64,000 nucleotides of DNA from Chamaea fasciata (GCA_029207755.1 JARCOQ010000003.1:2134759-2198758); one strand, 5' to 3'; positions 11,301 to 25,647 are shown, counted from the first letter of the stretch. Numbers and translations are program-made. Notes: a model not told the origin generated them from the letters alone.

Positions 11301-12949
11301 TTACCAGCTCATACTTCAAAGCTACCTGGAGAAGCCTCCAAAGCAAAACCAAAAATAGGTTGAACAGTTAAAGATGGAGCTAGATTTGAACTAACATCAG
11401 CACGAAATTCTTTCTCATTCAGGCATTATTTCTGACATGCAGAAATATCTTCTCACTTGCAAACCCACTTCTGGTAATCTCTGCTTTGCACTTTGTACCT
11501 GTGTGCCTTGAGAGGCCGGCTTTGTGCAAAGAATTTCTCGTTTTCTCTCAAAGAAGAATTTTTTTCCATTCAGGAAATAGGAAATACATTGAAAAGAGCA
11601 TGCAGCCACAAAACCCAGCAGTTTTGAAAGCACCACAACCAAGTGATTTTTGAACAGCACCAGACAATTCAGAACACAGTAGTACTTTAGAGAGTTTGGC
11701 AATAAATTTCACATGATTTACAGCATCACTTATTTATTAACCACATCGACTGGTTAATATAATACAGATTTCTTCCTTTCTGACCCTTGGGAAGGAGATT
11801 AGGAGAAGCTTCCGCTTTAACCCACAGTGTGCCCTCCACACAGGCTATGTTTGGGTATCTTCCAGGAAACCTTAGGTCCTGTTTTTCTAGTCCAGCAAAG
11901 TTAACAGCAACATCAACCCCAGCTATAAAACGTATGTTCTCTAAACATAAAGAAAATAAAACATTTTCTTCCTCCTCTGGCTTAGCAGCCACTGTTGTAC
12001 CTAAACTTTTGAAAACACTGAAGTCATTCTGTACTTTTAGCGTTTTACGGATGGAACTGTGTGGATTACACATCCCCGAAATAAACCTTGAACCATGCAA
12101 ATAAATAGAGCACTGTCAGAAGCTTGCCCTCTTCAATTCTATAATAGATATTCCTTGCGTGCAAACACGACTGCTGGGACAAAAAGATGCAAGGTCAGCC
12201 ACTCTGAAATGGTATCAACACTATGCAATGTTACAAAACCAACATGAGGAATATATCAGCTCCAATGATTTTATTAGTTTCTGAGGTGCAGCATTTTTCT
12301 TTTTAGTACTCACTTCCAAGCTGAGGCTTTTTTTCCTTGTTAGAAGTGAGGCATTTCATTTAAATTACAGAAAAAATTTTAATTACCTAACAATAAAAAC
12401 AGGTAAGCACAAAAAACCCCCTATTTTCTATAAAAGTCTTCACTTTAAAACCCATTTGTGGCCTAAGCTCTTCATTTTGAAAGCACAGTTTAACATCGTG
12501 GTGGGAAAGAACCTGTAACTTTAGATATACCGCTATTTAACTTTCATTATACCTAAAATCTAACAGTTACAGTAGCTCTCTCATATCAGAAATAAAATAC
12601 ACTTTTTTTTCATTGGCTCAAAAGACTGATGCAAATATTAGAAGCAAAATGCAGATGTTGACACAAAGTTTCAGACCTGAAACTCGCCCAACAAGAACAG
12701 TGAGTTAGAGCTCAGTGCAGAGCAAAGCACCACTTTTGGGAACAACTGCACGCTCCCAGTTTTGTGACACAGTATTTCCAGCAATATGAAAATCCCCACG
12801 CATCACTTACTAATTACTTTATTAACGCATTCAAATAAATGTCTTTGTTTCCCAAAGACATAGCATGGGGCTTATTCCTTAACTTTTAATATAGAAGTCT
12901 ACCTAAGCCATCAAAATTGTATAAGAAAAAGAAAGGCTGCAATTCTTAC
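8307..12949. other. AT-rich noncoding DNA, probably intron
   Basis: No supported gene or repeat. It includes several short A-rich tracts, among them an A/C-rich low-complexity stretch at about 11,199-11,235. Open frames at 11,415-12,104 on both strands have no exon signals or recognisable domains. Confidence 0.45.
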
Positions 12950-13004
12950 CTCCAAAACAATACCACCATGATTCTATACACTGAAGCAGCAAGATTTATC
13001 TTCA
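12950..13004 (-). other. Candidate 55-bp minus-strand exon with an ATG
   Basis: On the minus strand a near-ideal acceptor (long T tract, then CTGCCAG) is followed 55 bases later by a good donor, GGAG then GTAAGAATT at 12,941-12,949. One frame is open, and it contains an ATG followed by GTGGTATTG and TTTTGG, ending with two leftover bases (phase 2). The other two frames stop. A small exon holding the 5'UTR/start-codon junction would look like this. The phase would match the candidate exon at 3,208-3,317, which opens in phase 2, though one match in three is expected by chance. The T tract is the complement of an A10 run, a common source of spurious acceptors. Confidence 0.35.
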
Positions 13005-15495
13005 CTGGCAGAAAAAAAAAAGGTCCAGAATACAAAAGTGAAGCAAAGATAACAGAAGGCCTAACAGAAAGGGGCATTGAAATATTATAGTCAAAACCCC
13101 CAATGAAGTGGCAGCCAAACTGAAATCAAAGATCATAAGAAAAGCTTTCTCGTTAATTGAAAGCAACATGAAATCTCTTCTGGACCACAAATGCACAGAG
13201 TAATCTAAACCAGCTCCAGCGTACAGGAGACTGAATCCTTTGACAGAACTTCAGCCTTTTTCAGGTAACCGCCTGCAAACCCAACATGCTTCAAAGATGG
13301 TTTTTAGTGTCACAAATGAAGAGTCTCTAATTAAATTTAAAAAAAGTAAAAATACTTGCAGCTTGTAAGTTTAGCCCAGATTGGAATTCTGCAACAAGAT
13401 ACTCTTCCTTAAGTGTCTTTTTAAAGCGTGCCAAAACCATTAGTTAAAAGGATAATCTAAATAAAGCCATTGTTAAAAAAATAAAACTACATCATGCCAT
13501 GGCTGGAACAGTTAACGTACTGGTCAGCAAGGAAGGATTATTTCCTGGCACAGTAACAAAGCAGCAGACTTAGTTCTCTCTCTCTTTTTATTACTTTATT
13601 AAACCTTCCCAGTGTTCCCATATTCTGTTTTCCATCATCTACCAGGTCACTCCACCAAAGCTGATACTTGAGCCCAATTATGCTGGTGTAAGTAAGGATT
13701 TCAGCAGCATAAGCAAGATCACTATCAGCCTACCTATGCAAGACTGTACTAGAGCAAACCTTGGCTGGACATGTAATTTAATTCACCACTCAGATTCTGG
13801 GTAAGCCCCAGACCTTCAAAATAATTACACTGCCATCAGAGACAATGCTCACTGTCAGAGTATTTCACTTGTGTACTGTTTCTCTGAAGAGATGAAGCAT
13901 TTAAATGCCAGGTACCCTCCAGCTTCAACACTGTTCCACAGCTCTTCCTAGAGTTTTCCCAAGTGTTTTTTGGCCTAGGTACAAGCACTTGAACACAGCA
14001 AGTCCTCTCTGACCACCGCGTTTCATTAGATAGAAACTTCCTCCTAATGCATTTTCCAAGGAGACTCTCAAGTTTACAAAACAAAGCTGTAGTAACCTTT
14101 ACAGCTTCACTTTTAAAGGTCCAGCCCATACTGCACTACTTCTTGAGCTTCCCCTTGAAACACACTGGCAGAGATAAGGAATTTTGGACTAACAATTCAC
14201 TCATGATAGGAACTTGACAGAAAATCAAGTGGTGCAGCGCAATACAGGGCTGGCCAGAAACTAAAATAGTTCTGCAGCACGAATTCAAGTCGACGAGCTC
14301 ACATTAAATAATGAAGTGGTGTTTCCCATGCCTAAAACGTCTCAGGCTGTTAACCACCAATACTGACTGCTCATAACTAGTTTCAGGACCTTGGCAGTTG
14401 AAACACAAATAGCAGCCACTGAAGCACTGATAGCTTTGATCATGAAAAACATTATTATGATTAGCATCTCATGCCCATTTGCTCCAATCCCCTGAGATGT
14501 AAAATAAAACTACAAACATTTTCAAAATTAGATGCCGAAAGTCCTCTCAACTATTAATCACACCCATTGTACTCGAGGTTGTACTCTCAATTTCACTGAC
14601 ATTAACTCCACTTGAAAACTGGTCTAAGCAAGGTAAAGTTGATGTTCTCACAACACCACATCACTGCTTTGGTTCAAGCAATACTGAGAGGAGGCAGCAG
14701 CTGCTGACCTCAAACCAGAGGGCTAAGGGAAAAAGAACAAGCCACAGATACATTCTCAGGCAAAGCTACAGAAAGCAATGCAAGAATTTTAAGCCTGCCA
14801 CATCAGAAGGACATACAGTCAGTCTAATAACAAAACTTCAGGCACAGCTCCCTGAACCTCTTAGGAAACTCCCACAATTAATTTGTTTCTCTTGACTTAG
14901 TGAGAAAATTTAGCTCATAGAAAAACCCTGGTCAGCAGGTCAGGAGTAAAGACAGGCCAAGGACTGTCAGATCTGGGGAGGGGGAGCTCTGTGTGTGCAC
15001 AGTCCAGGGAGATGAGATGGAGAAGGCATCACCCTCATCAAGCAGTAAATATTGTATCAGAGCCTCTGAAAACAACTTGAGGTAGAAATCCAACATTAGG
15101 GCAAGAGAAAGTAAATCTGGCACAGTTTAGAAGGCATGTCACTAATATAATAACCTGCATTTTATAAAAGCTGTGCTTGCTGTAGAGAGGTAATATCCAA
15201 TGAACTACTTACAGCGTTCCCTTCCACTTATTTAAAAAAAATACAGTGATTAGAGAACAAATACCTATACAGGTAATTAGAGCAAGACAATAGAAGTAGT
15301 TTGTACTGTTCTACACTTGTACTTTTAGCAGTTTATCTCAATCAAAATCTTCCAGAGGAAAACAAAAGCTCTATTTGAAAGGAGCTCCAGAAACAGTTAC
15401 CAAATCCTCTAGATGAAAAATCTGAAAAGCAGTTGATGTGCAAGTAAAAAAAAAAAAAAGCTCGTTCTTGTAGAACTGTGCAGATGCAGACTCAC
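13005..15495. other. AT-rich noncoding DNA, probably intron
   Basis: No gene or confident repeat. The block near 13,836-14,129 keeps one minus frame open for 97 codons, but it has no splice signals and no recognisable motif. Confidence 0.45.
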
Positions 15496-15613
15496 CGTGT
15501 TCAAGGCCCTCGAGATTGTAACCGTGTTTCCACTTGGATTTACGATACATAACCAAGAGCCTCCCGCGCAGAGGGAGAGGGACCTGCTGGTGATGCTGGC
15601 TGTCAACAAGGAG
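15496..15613 (-). other. Candidate minus-strand exon, gene not recognised
   Basis: The donor GTGAGTCTG at 15,490-15,495 is strong, and GATCTCAG forms an acceptor at 15,614-15,615 with further AGs nearby. Two frames are open over the 118 bases. One reads GGSWLCIVNPSGNTVTIS and ends in phase 0. The other reads LRGRLLVMYRKSKWKHGY and ends in phase 1. The plus strand is also open here, so openness alone is weak evidence; local CpG content and the splice signals are the better argument. Product unknown. Confidence 0.3.
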
Positions 15614-16100
15614 CTGAGATCAGTTAGCTGCTAGTGCAGACAGGACAACGATTTTCAACACTGTGAGAGAAAGCCAGAGTGAGACCATATGGTTAAGCCC
15701 CGTCCACATCAGCAATTGAGAACTGTCAGCTGGCAGAGGCACAGGTAGGAGCTCTACCTGTCACTATAAAGGAAGGTTTTCCTAGAGGTTGGCTCAGTGC
15801 CTCCTGGAATAAATGTGCCTTTGAGCACAGCACACATCCTTGTCTCCTAGTGCAAAGCAACTCAAGTGATCAGCTCTTCAGCATCATTGAGGGAATTCAG
15901 TTGCCAAGTTGGTAGGCTCAGGATTTAGTGAAATTTAAGAGTAAGTTCTAGAATTATACTGGATAAGTCACAGTTTTACATTTACCAGTTGCAGGTAAGG
16001 ATCAGACAAGCAGTGTCAGCAGACACCCTGGCTGTGTGTTATTCAAAACCACGCAAAATAAAGGCATGAAAGGGCTGGCTTTAACTTCAAACTCCTCAGA
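15614..16100. other. Noncoding DNA
   Basis: A TATAAAGG near 15,765 and an AATAAA near 15,808 lie 40 bases apart on the plus strand. This would be the layout of a small LTR, but no terminal repeats could be drawn and I do not call an element. Confidence 0.3.
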
Positions 16101-16146
16101 GTAAGGGGAGTTGGACCAGATGAACTCCAGAGTTCCCTTCACCGAC
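16101..16146 (+). mobile_element. CR1 LINE 3'-end remnant
   Basis: The stretch GGAGTTGGACCAGATGAACT followed by CCAGAGTTCCCTTC is the well-known end of CR1 elements (consensus-like wording: TTGGACTAGATGATCTCCAGAGGTCCCTTCC) with a few changes. Only the last few tens of bases are recognisable; upstream sequence has diverged or was never part of it. It is an old, 5'-truncated copy in plus orientation. Confidence 0.6.
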
Positions 16147-19100
16147 AAACCTGGCCACTAGCACAGAGGCATGAGGTTTGCATGCAAAGACAGAAGCCCT
16201 GCATCGCAGAGCAGGGCTTTATTTATTTATATTATTTATCACCTATTTGCATGACTGCAGGAATGCCTGAAATTAGTTGTTGGCATGTAACAGGAACACA
16301 TTCTGCAGTTATAACAGTTTTAAGGTGGAATAAAGCACTGCTGCCTGCAAAAGCTCCATGGCAGGAGGTTCTGCACAACCCTGATTTCCACAGACCCACG
16401 CTCCAAACTGTTTCTCAAGTGGATTTAGTCAGTGCTGAGTGCACCTGAACAGATGACAGAGGGGAAAAAAAAAAAAAGAGTTGGGACCTTCTGGAATGAC
16501 TGTGTTCATTTCCAGAAAAACAGTAAAATTATATATTTCTAAATGCATGGACTAATTAATAGTGAGATGACAGCAAATAAGAATTTATTTCTGAGCAGCA
16601 CTTAAAAGCCACGTTAAATCTTGAAAAACAAGGAAACTTTACTCCCATTTTTTAACTACAGCTAACTTTGTTTTCTGTGTACTCACTCTTCCATTCAACT
16701 TATTTTGTTCTTTTAATTATATTCATCAGTAAAAGACTGCTTAGTACAGCAATAATCTTATTAGGATCCACACAGAGTTAAAACTAAGTTTATATGAAGG
16801 ATGTAAAATTTACCTTGAGAACAAGGAGAATAACAGCAATAAATGAAAAAAGTCTGAAATATAAACTAGGGCTGAGAACTAGACACCTGACTTAAAACCA
16901 TGTTTCAGCATAAGAAAAACCACCAGCTGCCATGGTTAAGCTTATAGCACAGACTAACCTGGAATTCCCACATACTTTACCTACAATGACCATTATTAGC
17001 AGGGAATGGAGGAAAAAAAAAAAGTGATTTTAAGTCTCTATCCAGAGAGACTCCCCCACTTAGATGCAGCTCTCTGAAGCACTGAGCAACTTTACTCTCT
17101 GCTAGAGTTTTTAAAATCGCAAAGCAGAAATGAGAACAGACTGCCATTTAATAAAAGCAGCCTCAGCACAAGGAGGGAAAGGGAAAACCCAGGCTTCACC
17201 AAATGCCAGGCTGCTGCTGCACATCAACACAATGGAAGGGAATCCTGCTCCACTCTGAGTGCTCTGAGCCACCTGGCCAGAAGCCATGCTTATGCACAGC
17301 TACTTGGCCTTCAGGGTTGAAAATAAAAGATGAACAGCCAAAATCTGAAGCCAGCAGACACAGCTGTCAGGCAGGGATCAGCAGACCTGAGGACTGAAGC
17401 ATTACAAATGCTCCAGCCCATATTGGTTGGTAGTTTTTTGCACTATATCCTATTCTTTCCCTCAGTTATTTCCTTCCTACCTTTGTCTACCTACCATAAG
17501 TCCTACTTGTGGCTCTGCTTCTCTCCCCTACCTCTTCCCTTTTTTTCCCTCTCTTTGGAGTCCAAGGTCTTTCTGTCAGGCTTCTTTCTGTTCATACAGC
17601 TGAAAAATCAAAGGTCACAATTTTTGGTACGTTCAGCTTCCTGTCTCAGCATTTTATAAAAATCAAGTTTCTTCAAAGACAGTTGGCAGACTCTGCTTTT
17701 AACACCTGCCCTCAGTCAGTATTGAAGAAAAGAGTTCACAAATAATGCAGTGTGCTGATTTAGCTTCTACAAATGGAGAGTTTGGCCACAGCAGAGATGT
17801 CTGATCTACAGCTCTCACTGACACGAACAGTCCCTGGCCACACAAATAAAAAGACTGTCATGGTTCTTCCCCAAAATTCCTGCAGGGGAAAAAAAAAAAA
17901 AATTAAGATGGCAGCAGATTGGATGGAACAGCTCTAAGAAAAATCAATAACAGTAACTGCAAAAAATCTAAAATTAAAGTCAGTCTGTTTTTGATGCTTT
18001 CAGTACACACGGTACATTAAATCTGGCATAAGCCCAATGGAACATGAAGTACTTGTGGACAATGTCTGCCAAGAGCTAGAAATACAGTACTTAGTCTTTA
18101 AAGAACAAACAGAGAGCCTCAGCTCATTTCTACTTTATGCATCTGAAAAAAAAAATTAAATCAAGGTGATCTTTCTGCAGGAACATTTGTATTAAATTTA
18201 ATTGGCATGCTTTGTGCAGAGCTGAATGGAACCCGTGCCCACTGGCAAAGAACAACTATTTGTCATCCTGTAATCCGTTCCACTTGTGACAAAAGGTTAC
18301 AAACAGATGTTAGACCTCCCCACATTCCAAAGCACTGTGCTCTCCGTCTCAGCATCAGGTTTGTGCCTCACCCAAGCTCTCTGCCTGCTCCTCAGTCATG
18401 CTGACACTTCTAAACACCTGACACAGTGAAAGCAGATGAAAAATGGGAAGCCTGAACTCAGGGAACTCAGGCTGCACTGTCGTTTTCTTCACCCACCTTT
18501 CCATTTCTCGGCACTTCATTAGTTTACACACCTCAAAGCAGAGCAAGGTTTGATTAGTGACTGAATACTTATTTGCATTTGTGTAGCAGCCTCCAAACAT
18601 TAACAAATTAAGCATCAACACACCTGTGAGCTCCTTGCCTTTCTTAAAATAAGGACAAAAATACAAGAGACAAGCCTAACATCCACCTGAGGCTTTGGAG
18701 ACATGATGCACCATCTCAGCACATGGGTTCCTCTCCCTGCCATCTTCTACCTCCTGTGTTTTTTTCCTAGTTGAACGGGAGAGTGGAGCACAATTCCAGC
18801 TTTGTTACATCTCAGTGGCAGCCCTGCCTCGGGAAACTCTGGAGCAGCAAGGGAAAATAGGTAACGCTACACTTGACACCAGCCCAAAGTAAGGCAAGAA
18901 ACTTCTCATGCCATCTCACTGTACGTGTCAGCCAAGCACTATCTGAATCTTTAAAGCCGTTCTTTCTTGGTGATTGAGGCTTTGAAATATATAATGCAGC
19001 CAGATAAACCTGACTGTTAAACTCCTCCTCATTAACAGCTGTAAAATAATAGCAGAATGCCCACAATACTGTCTATTGTGGACTTAAAAGACTGAAGGGT

Positions 19101-22100
19101 ACCAGAGATGTGATAACTAACATGATAATGTTCTCTTCTCCCCATGACTGGTCTCTCTTGGCTTTGAAGTAAGCATTAACTCTTCCCTCACCTTTTGGAT
19201 CAGGCTCCTCTCTCTACACTGGCAACTTGTTCAAGTCCCTCCCCAAAATTGGGGGAGTAAGGGAAAGGCAGCAAAAACTCTTGTAACAAACACTTCCCCT
19301 CTTGAGGCAGAGGTTCCTCTTGCTGTCTACGCATTTATCAGAGGAGTGATATATGAATGCTTATTTCAGTGAGGAAAAAATTAAGTAGCCTATATATAGA
19401 TATATATATCTCAGCATAGGAATTCAAAAGTAGTTGCTGCATCTAAGTCACAAATGGTTTATAAGACCACATTTTCTACTACAGCACCCTGAGCTTTCTC
19501 AGGCAGCAGTGAGAGGTACAAGAAACTCCTCCAAGTTCACATCTGCAGCTCAGAAACCTTCTGAGGGTTTCTAAAACACTGGCCACAGTACTGACTGCAT
19601 AAATATGCACACGTGCAAGAAAAAAAAAAAAAAAGGGATAAAAATAAAAGCTATTTGTGCATTTATTTGCCTGCGTGATCAAGTTGAGTTCCTCAACTTC
19701 AGCAGGTGGCTGACAGCCTTAATAAAGTAATACATCACTTCTTTTTGAAAAGAGAAAAAAAAAAAACCTCACCCAGCTGTTACTTGCACCATGGTTCACT
19801 CCAGCCCTCAGGAACAACCTTGAGCAATCTACAGAAACCTCACCCAACAGGCAACAGCTCGTGCTGCACCAAAAGGGAAAGCTCAGCTGGAACGATATTT
19901 CACATCCAACCAACTGCAGCACCTAATAAATACTAAAACAATTGATGTGGGCTACCACCACCACAGCAATTACCTCATTACTTAAAAAAAAAAAAAAAAG
20001 AAAAAAAAAGAACAAAGATCTAGTATGATGGATCCACCTACCACAGGAATCAAGAGATGATGACTTGGCCACGAAAGTCATCTAAGCACAAAGGGGTGAT
20101 CACCTGTCTTCAGGCTAATATGCATTACAATGTCATCTGTCTAAGGCTTGGCCTGCTAATCCCAGGGTACAAAGTGCAGTTATAAATATATATGATGTGC
20201 ATATATGTGTATTAAAACACAATCTTTTATCTCTAAGGGGCACAAGGGCAGCAGACTGGAGCAGGAAGCAGGGTTTGTCTGGAGTGTCAGCACTACCACC
20301 ACAGATTTGCCTCAACATTATCACATGAGGAAAAAGAACAAGTGAAACACTGAGTGTCTGCTCTCAGGCCTTCTGGTTCTCTGCACTACCTACACCTCTG
20401 CCCTGTTAAAAAGCAGTTTTTAACCCACTGTCCCTAAGTTTCAGGTTGGTTCTCTCCCAGCTCCTTACTGCGAGTACATTAAATAAATACCCCCACAACT
20501 GAAATCAGGTGCTCCCACAATGGCTTGTTTTACCCCCGGGCTATTATCTGCTCCCCTTGTAACTATTTAACTGCACAGAAAATGTGCTCAGGCCACTTTG
20601 CAGGCACGAGACAGTTTTTCCGTGGACTTCTGAAAGCAGCATCCTAAATCTGAGACCTAATTAATGGAAAAAAGCTTCACTGTGAAGATGAAAACAGCAG
20701 TCCATAACTCTGGCTTCTCAAATATTTAAGTCAACTACTCTGGTTCCCTACATAGGAGGACCTCTCCCAAGTTTCTATCAGAAGATTTTATAGCATGTTC
20801 CTAAATTCAAAAGATGGCAGTTGCCCAGCAAAAAGGAGCCAGACCCAAACCAAAGAGGGAGCACATACCTTACCTCAATATTAGTAAGGGTTGAAGCCAC
20901 TTTACTCTCTTCACTGCAGCACAGAAGCTCAAAGGCATCCTCTGCTAACCTTAAAGTCCAGCAGCAATCTAAACACAGCAGCTCAAAGATCTACCTGCAT
21001 TTATCTCCTTCCACATGGAGCAATCAGCATATTTTGAAGTGGCTCAGGGAAAAAGTAAACCAAGCCAAAGGAAAAAAAAAATACTGGGAAACGACAGGAC
21101 TGACATTTTTAGAATGCAATTTATCCCAAGAGGTGCATTAAGAAAGCAAAATGAGCAACAAGTTCTTTAAAAGTAAGCAAATTACTTAGAGCAAGCCTCC
21201 ATCTGTGATGAATTGTGCATTTTTACCCCTAACCTCACACCAAATAAACAGCTCAGCTCCATGATCTGACAGAAAGATCATTGCTTATTTTCCCTGTTGA
21301 AATGTGTGTTAAATCACAATTAAGACAATAATAATTCTTGTAAAAAAATATTGTGTGGAACTGCAGCTGCCTCAGCTAAGTGGAAAGGATATCAAAGCAG
21401 CACGAGACAAAACTCGCAGTATACATATGAACACTTGAAGAGAAGAGGAGCCTTGAGATTTCTCTGCAGAAATTCTTCAGGGACCACTTTTATCATTTAA
21501 CAATTTGTCTTAGGACAAAGAAAATACAGATGCAGCACTCAAACTTGTATGACTTTAAAAATCAAGCCCTTAGTGTTTAATACTGCCAGACTATTAAAAG
21601 CAGAAGGATCTGGGAACAGAGAAAGTGCCACTTTGGGGCAGACCTGCAACTGTTGGAAGGGCTGCAGCTTTTCCAGTTGCTCAATGCATGGTTCAGATAA
21701 TTAAGCACTGAAGAGAGAAGCAGGACAGTGTGAGATATACAAATCACATCACCAAGTTTCTTCTCACTGTGCCCTCACAAATTCTTGAGCTCCGCACCAA
21801 TGTCAAATCTTGACAGTCTTCCCAAGAAAAACCAAATCAGTGCCCTCAAATTCAATCTCTATTCCCTACCTTGTCCACAAAGTAAGGAAAATAGGTACCC
21901 CAGCTCAGAAAAGAGCATTTTCAAGCATTTGTAAGGAAACCCAAAGGGTTATATAGCTACAGAAACATTACAAACTTGAAATACAAGCAGCTAAGTACAT
22001 CCAGACAGATGGGTCAATTGGTAATGGGAGGAAAAAAAAACATTGGTGGTGGTCTAGGTAAAAGAAAATTCTGGCTATGTTTGCTTTGGGTTTGTTTTTT

Positions 22101-22293
22101 GGTTTTGTATCTTCAAGTCCTAGCTCCAACAAACTATTCCCCCAGAGAATCCTGCTTGACTAACTTACTCCAAAGCCGTAACCTGCAAATACCTACACAT
22201 TTCTATACCTCATTCACTCAAAACCTCAATCAATCCACAAAATATCATTATCAACTAGCTATTCATATTATCAACTACCCTTAATAATAACAA

Positions 22294-22313
22294 AATATAT
22301 ATATATATATATT
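22294..22313. repeat. (AT)n microsatellite
   Basis: Ten consecutive AT dinucleotides in AT-rich intron-like DNA. Confidence 0.85.
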
Positions 22314-25300
22314 CCAGAGATCATGTCTGGTTTGGGTCTTTCAATACCTCCCTTGCTGTTCACACACATATGTACAACACCCTGACATAGCCAGACCTGC
22401 ATCTCCCTGCCCCAAATACCTCTGTACCATTAAAAAAACTTCTCACAAGTAACGCTTTTCCCCCTCCTAAAAACACATTTAGGCAACTAACTTTTTCTGG
22501 CACAGAAAAACATCTGGTTGGCACAGCTGCCCAGCCAACATCATGGCAGACCAAGAATGTTTTGAGCCAACACTGACACACATCCCAAGTCTTCTGCAAC
22601 ACAGACAGGTGAACAAGGAAAGTGAGTGTGAACTGAACAAATCCTCTCCCTGACAGGAATATAATTACTGCACCAGAGTAAGAGGGTTTGACCTCTCCTA
22701 ATCCAAAAACTGCAATATAGCTTTAATTAGAAGCGTAAAATTACAGGATACTCCCAATCCTGAAACCACAGCCAGTCCACTCTGCTCTCTAGCATGAGAT
22801 TCAAGCCCAAAATTCAGCATTTACATAAGTACCAGGGGTGGCATTCCAGTCACTGTGATTAAATCCAGCAGCATTGGATTTAAAACCAAGGTCAGCAGAT
22901 TAACTTTTATTACCTGCTCACGAACTGAGCCGTGCTCCTGCACGGCAGGCTCCAGAGGATCCCATCAATCCTTAACCAAACACTCCCAGGCAGGCACTCC
23001 ACTCAGCCTCAACCACACAAGCTGACACACTTGAGCCCAAGCCCCCAAAATGCCAGGAGACAGGACTGGTATTGATGAGCACCCACCTCCAGCAGAGGAC
23101 AACAGCTTTTTCCTGCAAAGCTCGGAGTTTCCGCTCAAATATTTCACAATCATTCAACACGCTACGGGGTTATTCCAGAAAGGTCACTTGGAGGGAGCAG
23201 CTGGGAACATTTGGTGCTCCAAATCATGTCACATGGGGTCAGAAAAAGAAGGAAGGCCGTGGCATAGGGCTCACCCAGGTGACTCAAAAGCTGGGCACTC
23301 ACTCGTGTAAAGCAGCCAAGCACCTCTGCCTACCTGGAGAAAAAGCTTCTTTTCAAACCAACATAAACACAGGATACTTGTGAAAGAACGTGCTCATAGT
23401 GAGCAATGCTGTCATTTTTTCTGCAAATGAAGTTGTTGTCAAAGAGGTTTTTACTGTTTCTGGCAGAAGACAGAAACAAGGTAGTGTTACTGCATGGACA
23501 CGAAAAGCAACACTCACCTGTCAGGGTGAGAAGCAAGAAAAAGAAGGAGCTTTATTTTGAGATTCTGGACTTATACAGTCTGTGGAATTTGATCAGGGAT
23601 TGGGGGACGAGCTTAACACTTCTCTGACCACACTGGTCAACCCAGAAGTCTATCTATTTGTCCTTCTCCCTGGAAGGAATGTATTATTTACCAAACATCA
23701 GTCTTTGTTTATTTTACAAGGGTGAGAACTTCAGGAGAGAAATGTAAAAACATCAGAAGGCTGAAAAGTCAGGGTGACAAGGTAGAGCTTGCTTTTTATT
23801 TTTTTAAGTTTCAGGAGGATTTCTAGCAGGACAAAGAGCTTCCACCTTTTTTAACTTGTAAGGCAGGCTTTTGAACACATACATTCAAGTATTTCAAACA
23901 AGAAACACAATCACTGGTAACTACTAATTGCCACATCCATTACAAAACATCAAGGTCACAAAAAAACGTGCCATGATGCTACTTTATTGCCCCAGCCCAC
24001 CTCCAAGCAGCACAGGGACAGGGAAATGCATCCCAGGAGCTGCCCACCACCTCCTGAGAGGCACAGAGCCACTCAAGTTCTGCCCCACTGACACGGTTTT
24101 CCATCACTAATTTGCTATTTTACCTCCTTCCCCACGAATCTTTTCACCCCAGGCACACTGACTGGGCCTGACCGGAGCCGCAATATTAATTTCAGTGGGA
24201 CTGGGGAGCTACAGCAGGAGCGTGACACTTCCTGGGTAGGTGGAAAGGAAACAGAAACAAGATCAGATGGAAACATGCTCACTTTTTTTTTTTTTCTCCC
24301 CACTGAAACTCAGCAGTGCTCGACCTACTTCCTACCCCATGTCCTTGCTGTCACTTCCTCTGACAGTTTGTCAGCAAGCCTGTGAACCTGGAGATTAAGG
24401 AATGAATGGCTAGGAGGTAAAAGAGCTGGGCTTTTTTCATCCCGGTGTTCAGTCAGAACTTTTACATTTTAACCAGCAAGGCAATGACCAGCCAGCAACA
24501 AGTACCTCCGATGACTGGCATCCAGTTAGGAATTGCTAATCAACTGGTGTAATTTCTCTTACAAGAATGCACTTAGAGCTGACTGATTTCTCATGAAACA
24601 CCCTCATTCTCCCTTTTTTTTAGCTCAGGGCAGGGATTAGCATCTCCAAACAGCTTTGGGTTTTCCACATCCTGTCTGAAAAGACATTCTATATATATAT
24701 ATAAAAAAAAATACTCGTAATTAGCTCCTTACAAACGAGTAAGAGTTTTAAATACCACATGCACTATTTTGTACCTACAACCACAGTCACCAGCTATAAA
24801 TGCTGAAGTGAAAAGGATCCTGTTCTCCACGCCTGCTTTCTTAACAGAAACCAACATTGCTACCAAAATACAAAATGGTTGTAGCAGAGGTAACACATTG
24901 AGTTCTTCTCTAACTGAACTCCCAGTAGTTACTCAAAATGTTAATTTCTAACACGGTGACCTGCTGTGTTGAGAAATACGTTCCAGCGTTTAGCAAGAAC
25001 GGAAACATTCACGAGGCACACGTTACACGACTTTACTCAGCGTTAACAGTAGGTGCTCCTACATGTTTAATTCATTTGAAATCGGAGACCTTGAAGCTTA
25101 AGGTAACCCAGTAGCAACCTACATACAAGCGAGATGCATTCCTAAAGCTTCCTGCCAGGCGGTTCACACCACTTCAAAGAGTTAGGACACTTCTGCACAG
25201 CACCGAGAGAGTCTAATTTTCCCACCACCCAATGCTCAATTCTCAACAAACCACGCTTTTTTTTTTTTTTCTTGGAGGGAAAAAGGGCAGTGGTGGAGAG

Positions 25301-25601
25301 GAAAGAGGGCAGACATCTGAACTTCGGCTTTTCACTCCAAAACTGTCGGTGTAAAACATTACAAAGCCACCAAACAACACACGCAAACCAAGACCTTGGG
25401 CAGCCTGTTCATCTCCACCAACCTAGGGGCGCCTCCCGGAACAAAAAGCAACTTGAAGATGTATCATCAACAGGTCATCCGGCTGCTTCTCAGTGTGGGA
25501 AAGAAAAATAATAAAAAAAAAAATTCGAAATGCTGCTGAACAGAAACCGGAAACTGCCCTTTTTTTTTTTTCCCTACGCCTTCGATACGGGTTCAAAATG
25601 G

Positions 25602-25647
25602 AAAAAAAAAAAAAACAAAACAAAACAAAAAAAACCCCCAAAACCTA
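25602..25647. repeat. A-rich (CAAAA)n low-complexity block
   Basis: A14 followed by repeated CAAAA units and then C5. It keeps neighbouring frames open artificially as poly-lysine or KQNKTK-type sequence. Confidence 0.85.

Noticed and set aside
15760..15850. TATA-like and AATAAA signals 40 bases apart, possible LTR
   Set aside because: No terminal TG...CA boundaries, no second copy in the window and no recognised family.
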